Notes: generated by a model not told the origin, from the letters alone. A stretch of 32,356 nt of DNA from Candidatus Omnitrophota bacterium (GCA_011620275.1 WOZK01000028.1:1-32356), one strand, 5' to 3'; shown: positions 16,841 to 24,440, counted from the stretch's first letter. Made by a program: numbers and translations.

Positions 16841-17413
16841 TCATTTATAGACATAAACCTTCAACAACAGGTCGATATCCTGCAGTGTATAATCATTTTT
16901 GCTGCGGCGTATCTTCAAATCCTGTATCTGCACAAAATACCGGCCGTTCTCGAGTTCGTTTATGAACTTCACGGTATCGTAAAACCTGCCGGACAATTCC
17001 AGGGATATGTTCACCGCCGGCAATTTGGCCGCTGAAGAAACATCTTTGGGCGGCGCCGCTTCCCCCTGCGGGACTACCTGCATTATCTTAAGATTGTTCC
17101 GCAGTGAAACGTCGGAAATATCCTTTAACAGCCGCGGCAGGTCGCCGAATCTCAAAAGGCGCGCCCGGCTCGTTTCCCTGCCGGTAGCGGCCGGATCCAC
17201 TGCCGCTGAAGAACGCATCTCTTTGCTGCCGGCGGAAATATCACCGCTAAGTTTATTGACTTTAGAACAGACCCGTTTTAGTTCATCAGTCTGCCTGAAC
17301 AGCAAGAAAGCGCAATCCGCGTATATTATTATAGCCAGAATAATCCCGGCGAGGAATACTTTTTTTAAATCCGGCGTTTCGTCCCAGTCTATATTGCGCA
17401 GAGGATTATTCAT
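16841..17413 (-). CDS. pilO: Type IV pilus assembly protein PilO
   Basis: A 190-residue bitopic inner-membrane protein with one transmembrane segment (about 20-40, LAGIILAIIIYADCAFLLF), a coiled-coil-prone stretch (about 43-90) and a ferredoxin-like periplasmic domain (LPAVNISLELSGRFYDTVKF, then YFVQIQDLKIRR). PilO heterodimerises with PilN and holds the alignment complex. Length and order match PilO. Its ATG overlaps the pilN stop as ATGA. An internal low-complexity segment near 68-80 (SSAAVDPAATG) separates coil from domain. Confidence 0.9.
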   Translation of the reverse strand: MNNPLRNIDWDETPDLKKVFLAGIILAIIIYADCAFLLFRQTDELKRVCSKVNKLSGDISAGSKEMRSSAAVDPAATGRETSRARLLRFGDLPRLLKDISDVSLRNNLKIMQVVPQGEAAPPKDVSSAAKLPAVNISLELSGRFYDTVKFINELENGRYFVQIQDLKIRRSKNDYTLQDIDLLLKVYVYK

Positions 17414-18003
17414 TTACGCGCCGTCCTCTGAAGTGGAGCGTTGATAAGGAAATTCATAATTTCGTAACCTCCGGCCGTCTCCCTGTTGACCGCTCCGAGC
17501 TCTATTCCGGAAAAACCGGCAGAAAAAACAGCGTCCTCCTTAAGGCCGGTGAGAAAACGATTCAACAGTTCCATTTCCTCGCCCGGCGAGAAAACGGAAG
17601 CTTCCAGAATGATCCCCTTATAGGAACAGGTAAGCGTATTGAACCATACGCCCGGAGGAATAACAGCGGCCAATTCTTCCAGCTTTTCCGACCAGTTTAT
17701 TCTCGACGCGGAAAGCGCGGCCACCGCCCTGCTGTCACTTGAGAAAGATTCCAGTATTTTTTTCTTTTGCTCGAACGCCTTCATTGCCGGAAGCATCTGC
17801 TCCCATTTCTGTTCCAGCACCGATAACTGCGCTCTTTTCGAACTAATGGCGAAGAAAAAGAGAACATTCAGAAAGAAAACAAACAGGAGCCCCGCGGCAG
17901 ATATGGCGGCCAGCAGGCGCGCTGATAAAGTAAAACCCGTTTTCCCCCCGGAAGAGCGGTTTTCCTTATGAAGTTCCTGGGGCAACAAATTTATTTCTAT
18001 CAT
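17410..18003 (-). CDS. pilN: Type IV pilus assembly protein PilN
   Basis: A 197-residue inner-membrane protein beginning MIEINLLPQEL, the conserved cytoplasmic peptide by which PilN binds PilM. One transmembrane segment spans about 30-53, followed by a coiled coil and a periplasmic PilN/GspL-C-like domain. The C-terminus is basic. It is coupled to pilO by ATGA. Upstream it is separated from pilM by 543 bp of repeat sequence, although pilM and pilN are normally adjacent or overlapping. No obvious Shine-Dalgarno sequence precedes its ATG. Confidence 0.92.
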   Translation of the reverse strand: MIEINLLPQELHKENRSSGGKTGFTLSARLLAAISAAGLLFVFFLNVLFFFAISSKRAQLSVLEQKWEQMLPAMKAFEQKKKILESFSSDSRAVAALSASRINWSEKLEELAAVIPPGVWFNTLTCSYKGIILEASVFSPGEEMELLNRFLTGLKEDAVFSAGFSGIELGAVNRETAGGYEIMNFLINAPLQRTARK

Positions 18004-18180
18004 AAGAGTAATAACGCGTAACCGGCTTGAAAGCCGGAGATTTCTGCGGTTCGATTAAAACTCGTCTATCGTTTAAGATGCCCTTGTCTTAGTCTTTATT
18101 TCCCTCCCCCTGGTAGGGAGCAATAAGGACGATGATACCCTTTCTGCATCTTCCCCTTTGGATGACAAGGAAGATTATCA

Positions 18181-18541
18181 CCCCGTCTAAGTCTCCTTAA
18201 CTATCACCCCTCCTTCATCCTCCCCATCGGAGGATAGGGAAGATTGTCACCCCTCTTAATCCTCCTCAGTTGCCACCCCTCCTTCATCCTCCCCATCAAG
18301 GGGAGGAAAAATTGGAGGTCCCCATTCGGGAGGAAAGATTGGGGGTATCCATTGGGGAGAAAAGATTGGAGATCCCCATTCGAGAAGAAAAATCGGTGTT
18401 CCCCATTCAGGAGGAAAAATCGGTATTACCCATTCGAAAAGAAAGATTGGTTGAACTCTATTGGTAACCGTAGCCGAGAACCGAAGCGGGCTTCGTTACC
18501 AGAGCTGTTAACCGAATAATTAAGTATCGTGTCCCCGGAAT
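18181..18541. repeat. Long interspersed repeat, copy B (uninterrupted)
   Basis: This lies in the 543-bp gap between pilM and pilN. It carries six tandem units (starts 18290, 18319, 18346, 18373, 18400 and 18427), the distal palindromic module, and the terminal box AATTAAGTAT-C-GTGTCCCCGGAAT at 18518-18541. Positions 18247-18425 match copy A with two substitutions. The stretch 18106-18246 has more diverged CT-rich repeats of the same flavour, and 18019-18034 holds a perfect palindrome (CCGGCTTGAAAGCCGG). The box ends 5 bp before the pilM stop codon. No coding content is credible. Confidence 0.85.
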
Positions 18542-18546
18542 ACGGC

Positions 18547-19578
18547 TTACTTTCTTAAAGCCAGTCCCGCGGCAACCGCAAACCCCGACGACCCTCCGGC
18601 CGGGAGGATAAGATCGGGCGTAGACGGCGGTTGACGCAAGGGGTCCCAGCTTTCAACCGGCAGTCCCAGCAATTCGAAAAGCTGCTCGATAAAACCCTGC
18701 CACCCGGCAGCTTCCCCGCTAAGCTGTATGCCGGAGACTGCGGCGCTGCTCTGGCTTTCGTAATAATCGAACGAGACCCTCAGCTCCATTGCTAATTCAG
18801 AAACTGCCTGACCGAAAGCCCTGCCGAAGTCCTCCTGCTTAAGCTGTGATCCTGCCGCGAGCCCGCCGGCGACCGACGCCTGATCAAGAGAAGAAACCAG
18901 CGATATTCTCTCCATCATCTTTATGACCCCCTGGTGTAGGTCGCGGCTGAGTTTCAGATTCCCGCCGTCCACAATATCCAGGTTGCTGTTGCGGTCTCCG
19001 ATGTTCACCAGCGCGAAAGTCTTTTTGCCGTAGGCCTGCATGGTGTCCGGGCAGGCCGCGTTGAAAGCGTTAAAAACGGCAAGGCAGTCTATATCTATAC
19101 AGTTTACCTTTATGCCGGCCTGCTCCGCCATCTCTATTCTCTGATTGACAAGCTCTTTTCGCGCCGCGGCCAGAAGCACCTGCATCTTGTTGTCCGCTTC
19201 GGACTGCGAAGAAATTATATGAGCGTCGAAATATACTTCTTCCTGAGGAAAAGGCACGTACTTGGTAGCCTCGAACTTCAAAGCCTGGAACAGCTCTTTT
19301 CTGTCCATCCTCGGCATAGTTATATATCGCATAACGACCGAGCTGGAACCGGCTATCGATAAATTGACCCCCCTTGCCTCCGGGAAAGCCGAGACCGCGC
19401 GGGAAAGCGCTTCCTGGACTCCGCCGTCAACTATACTTTCCCTGATTGCGCGGCATAATCCTGTCGAAGAGCCGTTGAAAACCGCCTTTACGGCTTTGAT
19501 TTCCGAGGTCCCTATATCTATCCCCAGGGAACAGCGCGGTCCGCCTTTGAGAATATTGAATAAACCTGCCATTTTCAT
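18547..19578 (-). CDS. pilM: Type IV pilus assembly protein PilM
   Basis: A 343-residue actin/FtsA-like cytoplasmic ATPase that docks on the PilN N-terminus. The phosphate-1 motif SLGIDIGTSEIKAVKA lies at about 17-32. Typical PilM phrases follow: ALKFEATKYVPFPQEEVYFD (about 99-118), DIDCLAVFNAF and a phosphate-2-type segment ALVNIGDRNSNLDIV. The C-terminal LPAGGSSGFAVAAGLALR matches the adenosine-binding end. The start could be either ATG at 19576-19578 or the one two codons later. The transcript continues through repeat copy B to pilN. Confidence 0.93.
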   Translation of the reverse strand: MKMAGLFNILKGGPRCSLGIDIGTSEIKAVKAVFNGSSTGLCRAIRESIVDGGVQEALSRAVSAFPEARGVNLSIAGSSSVVMRYITMPRMDRKELFQALKFEATKYVPFPQEEVYFDAHIISSQSEADNKMQVLLAAARKELVNQRIEMAEQAGIKVNCIDIDCLAVFNAFNAACPDTMQAYGKKTFALVNIGDRNSNLDIVDGGNLKLSRDLHQGVIKMMERISLVSSLDQASVAGGLAAGSQLKQEDFGRAFGQAVSELAMELRVSFDYYESQSSAAVSGIQLSGEAAGWQGFIEQLFELLGLPVESWDPLRQPPSTPDLILPAGGSSGFAVAAGLALRK

Positions 19579-19653
19579 TACGTCCGCCTTTTAGCTGTTG
19601 TCAGGATTTTTCTTTATTTATGCCTCGTCCATCGTGCCTCATACTTCGATTTT

Positions 19654-19926
19654 TCAATACAACAGCGGCTCTCCCTGTTGTAAAGGCATCTCCTTTTCCG
19701 GCGGCTCCTCCTCTTTAACAGGCGCTTCTGCTGCGGCCGTGCCGGGTCCGGAGACGTAAGGCAATATCTTTTCCGCATCCGGCGCGGGAATTACGGGTGT
19801 TTGGAACTCTATGCGTTCTTCCGGACGTTCATATCTGGAGACCAAAATAATCACGATTACCGCGGATACCAGACAACAGACGATGAAAAGCGCGGCCAGC
19901 AGCTTAAAAAACGAAAGGTTTTTCAT
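19654..19926 (-). CDS. Small single-pass membrane protein
   Basis: I do not recognise a family. The 90-residue product has one N-terminal transmembrane segment (about 8-30, rich in V, I and C), then a Pro/Glu/Ala-rich tail (PVIPAPDAEK, EAPVKEEEPPEKEMPLQQG) without cysteines. It starts with ATG 8 nt after GGAGG and lies 3 bp after the PilX-like gene, 75 bp before pilM, so it is part of the pilus operon. The tail looks like a periplasmic spacer; a peptidoglycan-spanning linker or a pilus accessory role is possible inference only. Confidence 0.7.
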   Translation of the reverse strand: MKNLSFFKLLAALFIVCCLVSAVIVIILVSRYERPEERIEFQTPVIPAPDAEKILPYVSGPGTAAAEAPVKEEEPPEKEMPLQQGEPLLY

Positions 19927-19929
19927 ATT

Positions 19930-21627
19930 TCACTCCTCCTGCCACACCGGCCTGCTGTCGAGGCCTGAAATGAATGAAGTAAAATTGGTCATATACGGGA
20001 AATACGGCGGGGTCAATCCGGAAAGCATGCGGGCGTCGTAAACGAAATTCCTGCCGTAACCGGAAATGTTGATGTCCCCGCTGAAGGTCCCGAAAGGACC
20101 GTAGAAATCGGTTATCGCCCCTCCCAGTAGGGTCGCCGTGCCGCGCGGACTGCCGCTGCTGTAATTATCCACTTCAAAAACCCCATGGGGAGCCATGACT
20201 ATGCCGTGGATGGAAATATCGTCAGGCGCGCTCGTGCCGATGCGCACATCCCCGCCCCAGGCGAGTATCCCGAGAACATTGGTATAGTTCTCGGCGTTCA
20301 GCGTAGGGGACGTATCGTATTGTTCGTAAGTCACGTTGCCGCTTATTACGATGTCCTGTTCACTCGATAGCGTGACCTTACTGTCCTTTTGGACCGTCCC
20401 CGAAAAAGCGGTTATACTGCCTTTGTTGTATATCAGGATACCTTCATTCTCCACCCCGTCCGGGACGCCGGCGTATGTCTCGGTGTTCGCCCCGGTCTTG
20501 ACCGCCGTGGTGGAAGCAGGCAGATCTACCGTTATCTCCTTGACCGTGCCTCCCTGGGCCACCCTGTAGACCGCGTTGCCGTTTGAATTCACGCTCATCG
20601 AAACGGAAGCCGATCCGCGTATATATATGCCGCCGGTAAGAGCGCTCCCGTTGTTCGGTACGTATATCCCGTTTTGCCCGGGTTCCGGCATAGTCCCAAG
20701 GGCCTGGTTCTTGAGTTCCGACTGCGATATGGAGGATTCAAGGTTTATCTGGTCCTGACCGCGCGAGAATCCGCGGGAGAAACTCGGCACGTCGTAAGGC
20801 GGATTGGAAGACGCATCCAGCAGTACCGGCCAGCCGTTATTGTAATAGCGCGCCTTTGTTTGGCTCTGCGTGATCTCCTGGCTAAAAGAAGCCCCGGGAT
20901 TCTGGGCAAAACTGAAGCGTTCATTGCTGTGCACAGGCCCGTTGAACCTGGTATTGGAGGTGAACCACACCGTGGTGCCTGAAGGTGTCATATGGTGAAC
21001 CGTGAATAAAGCGAACTTCGCGAAGGTATCGCGCTGGACGCTGAGAGTAAAATTTCCGCCTTTCATTACCAGCCTTTTTGCGATTACGGGGCTGGCCGCG
21101 GAAATGTATCCGCGGGAAGAGATATCGTAAGTGTAATAAAAAACGTACTTCTCCCCGCTGGAGGTGTCCTCTTCCGGCGGACGGGAGGCGCGAATAGTGA
21201 TAACGGCCTCGTAGCCTCCCGGAACACCGCTGTTCAATGCCAGGGGCGTTACGGTCAAAGTCGCTTTGTCTCCGGAAACCGTGAATTTCGTTCCCGAACT
21301 GGGGTAGGCAAAATCCCTGAAGAACCCCAGGGCATCGCCCGTGGCTACGTAAGCGTGGAAGGTCGAAGAAGTCCTGATCTGCGAAACCTGTTGTTGCAAG
21401 TCGGTCCTTATGCGCTCCCGAATCTCGGAGACGCCGTGGTTTAATCCCGCCTCCGCCAGATAAGCCGCCTGCGAAACATACCGCGATATTTCGCCGGAAG
21501 ATTTCTCGTTCACAATGCTGGAATAATACACGGCAGTGGCCACAAGGATCGCCGCGATTATGACCATGGTAACAGCCAGCACTATCCCTTTTTTACCTTT
21601 GCCCGGCAGAACAGAAAGCATTCTCAT
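19930..21627 (-). CDS. PilX-like large minor pilin with a C-terminal exodomain
   Basis: A 565-residue protein that starts like PilX/GspK pseudopilins. A short basic leader ends in GKKG, then comes a hydrophobic helix IVLAVTMVIIAAILVATAVYY and the typical YLAEAGLNHGVSEIRERI. Position +5 after the predicted cleavage is Val rather than Glu, as is usual for GspK-like tip subunits. The remaining roughly 450 residues are a Ser/Thr/Gly-rich beta-type exodomain containing FNGPVHSNERFSF and repeated statements like GGIYIRGSASVSMSV. This is suggestive of DUF4900-type repeats, which I cannot confirm. The ATG at 21625-21627 sits behind AAGGAGA; a longer open frame upstream is not needed. It likely caps the pilus. 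Confidence 0.78.
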   Translation of the reverse strand: MRMLSVLPGKGKKGIVLAVTMVIIAAILVATAVYYSSIVNEKSSGEISRYVSQAAYLAEAGLNHGVSEIRERIRTDLQQQVSQIRTSSTFHAYVATGDALGFFRDFAYPSSGTKFTVSGDKATLTVTPLALNSGVPGGYEAVITIRASRPPEEDTSSGEKYVFYYTYDISSRGYISAASPVIAKRLVMKGGNFTLSVQRDTFAKFALFTVHHMTPSGTTVWFTSNTRFNGPVHSNERFSFAQNPGASFSQEITQSQTKARYYNNGWPVLLDASSNPPYDVPSFSRGFSRGQDQINLESSISQSELKNQALGTMPEPGQNGIYVPNNGSALTGGIYIRGSASVSMSVNSNGNAVYRVAQGGTVKEITVDLPASTTAVKTGANTETYAGVPDGVENEGILIYNKGSITAFSGTVQKDSKVTLSSEQDIVISGNVTYEQYDTSPTLNAENYTNVLGILAWGGDVRIGTSAPDDISIHGIVMAPHGVFEVDNYSSGSPRGTATLLGGAITDFYGPFGTFSGDINISGYGRNFVYDARMLSGLTPPYFPYMTNFTSFISGLDSRPVWQEE

Positions 21628-21674
21628 CGCGCGTCTCCTTGTATTTTCAGGGACTGCAGTCCATGCTCCATCCG

Positions 21675-22280
21675 TCAAAACTCTCCGGCTTCCGGCTCCT
21701 CAACCACCACTTCGGAGGATAACGACTGCTCGTAATTCCTGACCGCTATCTGTGTGGAAATAGAGAATTCCTCTTCGCTGTCCGCTACGGTCAGAGCGAC
21801 CTTTACGGAAGGGCAATTCTGAGCGACTGTGCCGCAGGTATGCGAAGAGCAGCCGCTGCACCCGCCGCCGAAATTTATGTTTTCCACCGAATCGGAAACG
21901 ACGGCGGCCGCCTCGACACCGCGCTTGACCAGTAAACGACCGGGATGCTCCCCGTCCAGTTTGTAGGTAACTTTGGTCAGGGCGGATATCTCCCCATCCT
22001 CCATCTGCGGCACGTAAAAGTCTATTCGGCTTCCGGACTCGCTCACCGATATCCCATACGTGCTTTCGCCCAGCGACCATGCCGGACTGGAACCGCGGAG
22101 GGCCCTCGCCAGGTTATCTATGATCTTTCGCGCTTCCTGGCGGCAGACCAGCTTGTTCCTTCCCGTGCGCCAGCTCCGGTTGGAACCCAGCAGGCCGGCG
22201 AAAGCCACGGCCAGGACCGCGCAGATTATCGCAGCCACGACTATCAACTCCGTTAGACCGTATCCCCTTACGTTCTTCAT
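21675..22280 (-). CDS. PilW-like minor pilin with a cysteine cluster
   Basis: A 201-residue prepilin-like protein. The leader peptidase site is RG|YGLTE with the expected Glu at +5, followed by a hydrophobic helix to about residue 32. The body resembles PilW/GspJ-type minor pilins (RKIIDNLARALRGSS, then an ordered beta region). An unusual cluster of four cysteines lies at 141, 144, 149 and 156 (CSGCSSHTC, then C seven residues later). It could form two disulfides or bind metal; nothing here decides. Its ATG overlaps the stop of the PilV-like gene as ATGA. Confidence 0.75.
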   Translation of the reverse strand: MKNVRGYGLTELIVVAAIICAVLAVAFAGLLGSNRSWRTGRNKLVCRQEARKIIDNLARALRGSSPAWSLGESTYGISVSESGSRIDFYVPQMEDGEISALTKVTYKLDGEHPGRLLVKRGVEAAAVVSDSVENINFGGGCSGCSSHTCGTVAQNCPSVKVALTVADSEEEFSISTQIAVRNYEQSLSSEVVVEEPEAGEF

Positions 22281-22753
22281 AAGCTCGAGATAAAAGAAAC
22301 CGCCTCGACCGGCGAATCAAGCCTGCCGTTATGAGGAGAAACATCCTCTCCCGAATCAAGCCTGCCGTTAAGATTCTTGTCTTCTCCTACGACGATCTGC
22401 CCCTTATGCCTGAAACAGACTATCAGGCGCACGCGCCTGAGAGTTTCCTTCGGGTTGTTTCTCAAGAAGTAATCGCCGACTTCAATCCGCCCAACCGCGT
22501 CTTGCGCCGGTATACCTTCGATACCGAAGGTAGTGCCGTTCAATGAGGGGATATCCGAGAAATTCATCAAACGGAGTTTCTCCATCTCCGTCTGAAGAGA
22601 GTTATTAGCCATCAAATATTTTTCTGAGATATCGGACAAGGCGAACAAGGAAACATACATAGCCAGCATACCGGCGAAGGCAAAAACAAGCACCGCCGAA
22701 GCGACAAGGACTTCTATAAGGCTGAAACCTTCTTCAGAACAGGACCGGGTCAT
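22277..22753 (-). CDS. PilV-like minor pilin
   Basis: A 158-residue prepilin-like protein with cleavage site EEG|FSLIE and a hydrophobic helix (VLVASAVLVFAFAGMLAMYV). The pattern EGFSLIEVLVASAVL is typical of PilV/GspI-type minor pilins. The C-terminal half has RLIVCFRHKGQIVVGEDKN and a short duplicated phrase NGRLDSGED / NGRLDSPVE. I chose the ATG at 22751-22753, which overlaps the preceding pilin gene by 20 bp. It is coupled to the PilW-like gene by ATGA. Confidence 0.78.
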   Translation of the reverse strand: MTRSCSEEGFSLIEVLVASAVLVFAFAGMLAMYVSLFALSDISEKYLMANNSLQTEMEKLRLMNFSDIPSLNGTTFGIEGIPAQDAVGRIEVGDYFLRNNPKETLRRVRLIVCFRHKGQIVVGEDKNLNGRLDSGEDVSPHNGRLDSPVEAVSFISSL

Positions 22754-23171
22754 CGGCACCTGCGGCCCCCCCCTTCCTGACGCGCACCAGACCGGATTCA
22801 TCCATGAAGAAGAATCTCCCTTGCAGCAAACCGTAACCGATAGGATTGGCGTTCACGGTAAAGTGATCCGAAGTCACCAGCCTATAAACGAAAGAATATC
22901 CCTGTTTTGCCCCGCCGGCCAGCTCGGGATCAATATAAGGAGGATCGACTTTGGGCTGAGACATGTCCGCCATAGACTCGGGATAGTTTTTCATATTGAT
23001 CAGGTACAACTGACAGGAGTTATTCAACGCCCTCAAATTGCCGAGAGCGGAAGTCTCCATGCCTATTACGCGGGAACGCAGGATATTGGGGACGGCTAAC
23101 GAAATCAAAACTATAATGATACCGGTAACTACCATTATTTCCACGAGAGAAAAACCTCTGCGTCTATTCAT
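22734..23171 (-). CDS. Type IV pilin-like protein
   Basis: A 145-residue protein with a classic prepilin N-terminus, RRG|FSLVEIMVVTGIIIV, and a globular part similar in layout to the major pilin: ALGNLRALNNSCQLYLI, PPYIDPELAGG, KQGYSFVYRL and FMDESGLVRV. It could be a minor pilin or a second fibre subunit. I chose the ATG at 23169-23171; the frame opens 8 codons earlier at a TTG that adds no signal. It overlaps its neighbours on both sides. Confidence 0.82.
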   Translation of the reverse strand: MNRRRGFSLVEIMVVTGIIIVLISLAVPNILRSRVIGMETSALGNLRALNNSCQLYLINMKNYPESMADMSQPKVDPPYIDPELAGGAKQGYSFVYRLVTSDHFTVNANPIGYGLLQGRFFFMDESGLVRVRKGGAAGADDPVLF

Positions 23172-23586
23172 TTTTATCGCAATCCTCCGAAACAAAAAGG
23201 TTACCCGTGGCCACGGCGAAGTCTTTGGAGCCGGTTATGCCGCATCTGATGGGAATGGCGGAACAGTTATAACCCGTTTTATCGAGCCTGGAACAAAAAT
23301 AATTGAACCCGCTCTGCGGCGACTCCATAAGATAATTCCGGTCTATATACGGCGGGGCCCCTTGGGTAAGCAGAGAGAAATCATCGGGATACTGCCCTTC
23401 ATGTTCCTTGCCGTAATTCTCCAGGCCGGTGGCGATGGTTTTAAGAGTGGCCGCCGCCGCCGCGTTGTTACGGACGACGACCAGTCCTATTATCTTCTCC
23501 CCCAGGACGCTCAACAGCAAACTTAGCAATCCTGCGAATATGACCAGGACCAGGAAACTTATTCCCTTTTCGGTTGCTCTCTGCAT
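23164..23586 (-). CDS. Pilin-like protein lacking the conserved Glu5
   Basis: A 140-residue protein laid out like the neighbouring pilins: a basic leader, a hydrophobic helix (ISFLVLVIFAGLLSLLLSVLG) and a pilin-type body (TGLENYGKEHEGQYPDDFSL, PPYIDRNYL, SGFNYFCSRL). The putative cleavage is EKG|ISFLV, so position +5 is Val instead of Glu. Small pilins nearly always keep Glu5, while PilX/GspK proteins do not. Four cysteines in the C-terminal part may form disulfides. The ATG at 23584-23586 follows GGGGA; another ATG lies six codons upstream. It is the first gene after the pilA terminator. Confidence 0.7.
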   Translation of the reverse strand: MQRATEKGISFLVLVIFAGLLSLLLSVLGEKIIGLVVVRNNAAAAATLKTIATGLENYGKEHEGQYPDDFSLLTQGAPPYIDRNYLMESPQSGFNYFCSRLDKTGYNCSAIPIRCGITGSKDFAVATGNLFVSEDCDKNE

Positions 23587-23625
23587 ATATCTTTCCCCGC
23601 GCATATATAAATGATGATTACAAAA

Positions 23626-23653
23626 ATTTTAGCATAAAAAATCCATTCCGCAA
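23626..23653 (-). promoter_or_regulatory. Weak candidate promoter for the minor pilin operon
   Basis: On the minus strand, TTGCGG (23648-23653) and TAAAAT (23626-23631) are 16 bp apart, directly after the pilA terminator. The -35 match is poor. The alternative is read-through from pilA. Confidence 0.35.
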
Positions 23654-23656
23654 GAT

Positions 23657-23692
23657 AAAAAAAAAGCGGCGCCCCTAACCGGGGCGCCGCTT
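23657..23692 (-). terminator. Rho-independent terminator of pilA
   Basis: A GC-rich hairpin with a perfect 12-bp stem (AAGCGGCGCCCC / GGGGCGCCGCTT, loop of 5) at 23664-23692 is followed on the minus strand by a run of T residues (complement of 23657-23665). It lies 28 bp after the pilA stop codon and separates the major pilin from the minor pilin operon. Confidence 0.93.
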
Positions 23693-23720
23693 GCGACAAA
23701 CGGCACTTCGTGAATAACGT

Positions 23721-24119
23721 TTACGAACAGGCATTTTCCTCCAAGACCCCGCCCTGGGTCACGTGGTATGTCTTGGTGCCGGACGCCGTGGAACTCGGGG
23801 CGGCCTGCACGCAATAGGCGGTGGATGTCAAAGTGCTGTAGGTATAGCTATATCCCTGGACCGTCTGCCCGCCGTATGCCTTGTTGAGATACGGAGGAGT
23901 AGGACTGGTAAGCGATTCTTCGGTGTCGGGATAAGCACCGTTATTGGCGGCGGCGTAAGTCTCCAGCGCCGTTGAGATTGTCCTTAACGTTGCTTGAGCC
24001 GCCGATTCATTGGCGGTTATTCGCGCGCGGAGAAGATTGGGGATGGCGATCGCCGCGAGCAACGCTATAATAGCTACTACTATCATGATTTCGACAAGAG
24101 TAAACCCTCTCTTTTTCAT
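23721..24119 (-). CDS. pilA: Major type IV pilin PilA
   Basis: A 132-residue prepilin. The leader is KKRG|FTLVE with Glu at +5, followed by the classic helix IMIVVAIIALLAAIAIPNLL and RARITANESAAQATLRTIST. The globular part is short, with PPYLNKAYGG and a C-terminal disulfide-type pair C103 and C131. It polymerises into the fibre after processing by PilD. No pilD, pilB, pilT or pilC is in the window. The ATG follows GGAGG at 8-nt spacing. It has its own strong promoter and terminator and a leader of about 315 nt, consistent with high and regulated expression. The helix and following sequence resemble pilins of Omnitrophota and related groups (recollection, not a search). Confidence 0.94.
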   Translation of the reverse strand: MKKRGFTLVEIMIVVAIIALLAAIAIPNLLRARITANESAAQATLRTISTALETYAAANNGAYPDTEESLTSPTPPYLNKAYGGQTVQGYSYTYSTLTSTAYCVQAAPSSTASGTKTYHVTQGGVLEENACS

Positions 24120-24241
24120 TTCAAAAGCCTCCTCTCAATAATACTGTTCTCCGGCGGCAGGAAGTAATTTTTAGAACTATGAATGACCCTGCCGTCGTCG
24201 TTCTCCCCGGAGGTCCTTCGGCCGGGTAAGAACATTACCAT
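24116..24241 (-). CDS. Possible 41-codon upstream ORF overlapping the pilA start
   Basis: An ATG at 24239-24241 opens a 41-codon frame (starting MVMFLPGRRTSGEN) that runs through the pilA leader and stops at TGA 24116-24118, overlapping the pilA ATG. A 10-codon ORF (MKGGGQFRW) just before it ends at TAA, overlapping the second ATG of this frame. The strong GGAGGT upstream is about 15 nt away, longer than ideal. This may be a real coupled leader peptide or a chance frame across structured RNA; I lean slightly to the latter. Confidence 0.25.
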   Translation of the reverse strand: MVMFLPGRRTSGENDDGRVIHSSKNYFLPPENSIIERRLLK

Positions 24242-24434
24242 CGGAACTGGCCACCACCTCCTTTCATACTTCCCGGAAATAAACCGGTATTCCAATTTCA
24301 GCTCTTCTCCGGTCCCGGAAAGCAGTTATGCATGCCTTTCATATTTCGCTTAAAAAAAACCTATTCTCCCTGCGGCACTCTAAAACCGCGCCTTTATTGA
24401 AGACGGAGAATAGGAAAAATGCAAGGCTTTTGCA
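24120..24434 (-). promoter_or_regulatory. Long structured 5' leader of pilA
   Basis: The 354-bp gap before pilA is transcribed, if the promoter at 24441-24469 is right, as a leader of about 315 nt. In order it contains a small hairpin (TGCAA / TTGCA, 24419-24435), a terminator-like hairpin (24352-24414), an extended Shine-Dalgarno sequence GAAAGGAGGTG (about 24255-24265) without a well-spaced start, a stem-loop (24200-24233, arms GTTCT and AGAAC with an inner CCCGG / CCGGG), and the pilA ribosome site. The segment ACCTCC (24209-24214 on this strand) complements GGAGGT (24256-24261). I do not recognise a known riboswitch class. Confidence 0.5.
24352..24414 (-). terminator. Terminator-like hairpin in the pilA leader
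   Basis: CCTATTCTCC and GGAGAATAGG (24360-24369 and 24405-24414) form a perfect 10-bp stem around a 35-nt loop that can fold further. On the minus strand it is followed by eight T residues. It may end transcription from the TonB-like gene, which stops 60 bp before it, or act as an attenuator for pilA, because the best pilA promoter lies upstream of it. Confidence 0.65.
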
Positions 24435-24440
24435 TAAGTA

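Noticed and set aside
18290-18453. CRISPR-like array
   Set aside because: The units of about 27 bp are contiguous with no spacers and vary internally; no cas genes are present.
16841-19578. Type II secretion (Gsp) rather than pilus assembly genes
   Set aside because: The order pilM-N-O-P-Q, the MIEINLLPQEL N-terminus of PilN and the nearby major pilin favour a type IV pilus.
24180-24300. c-di-GMP-I riboswitch in the pilA leader
   Set aside because: Only a short CCGATGG-like tail is reminiscent; the conserved core (ACGCAAAG-type loop and GNRA tetraloop receptor) is not present.
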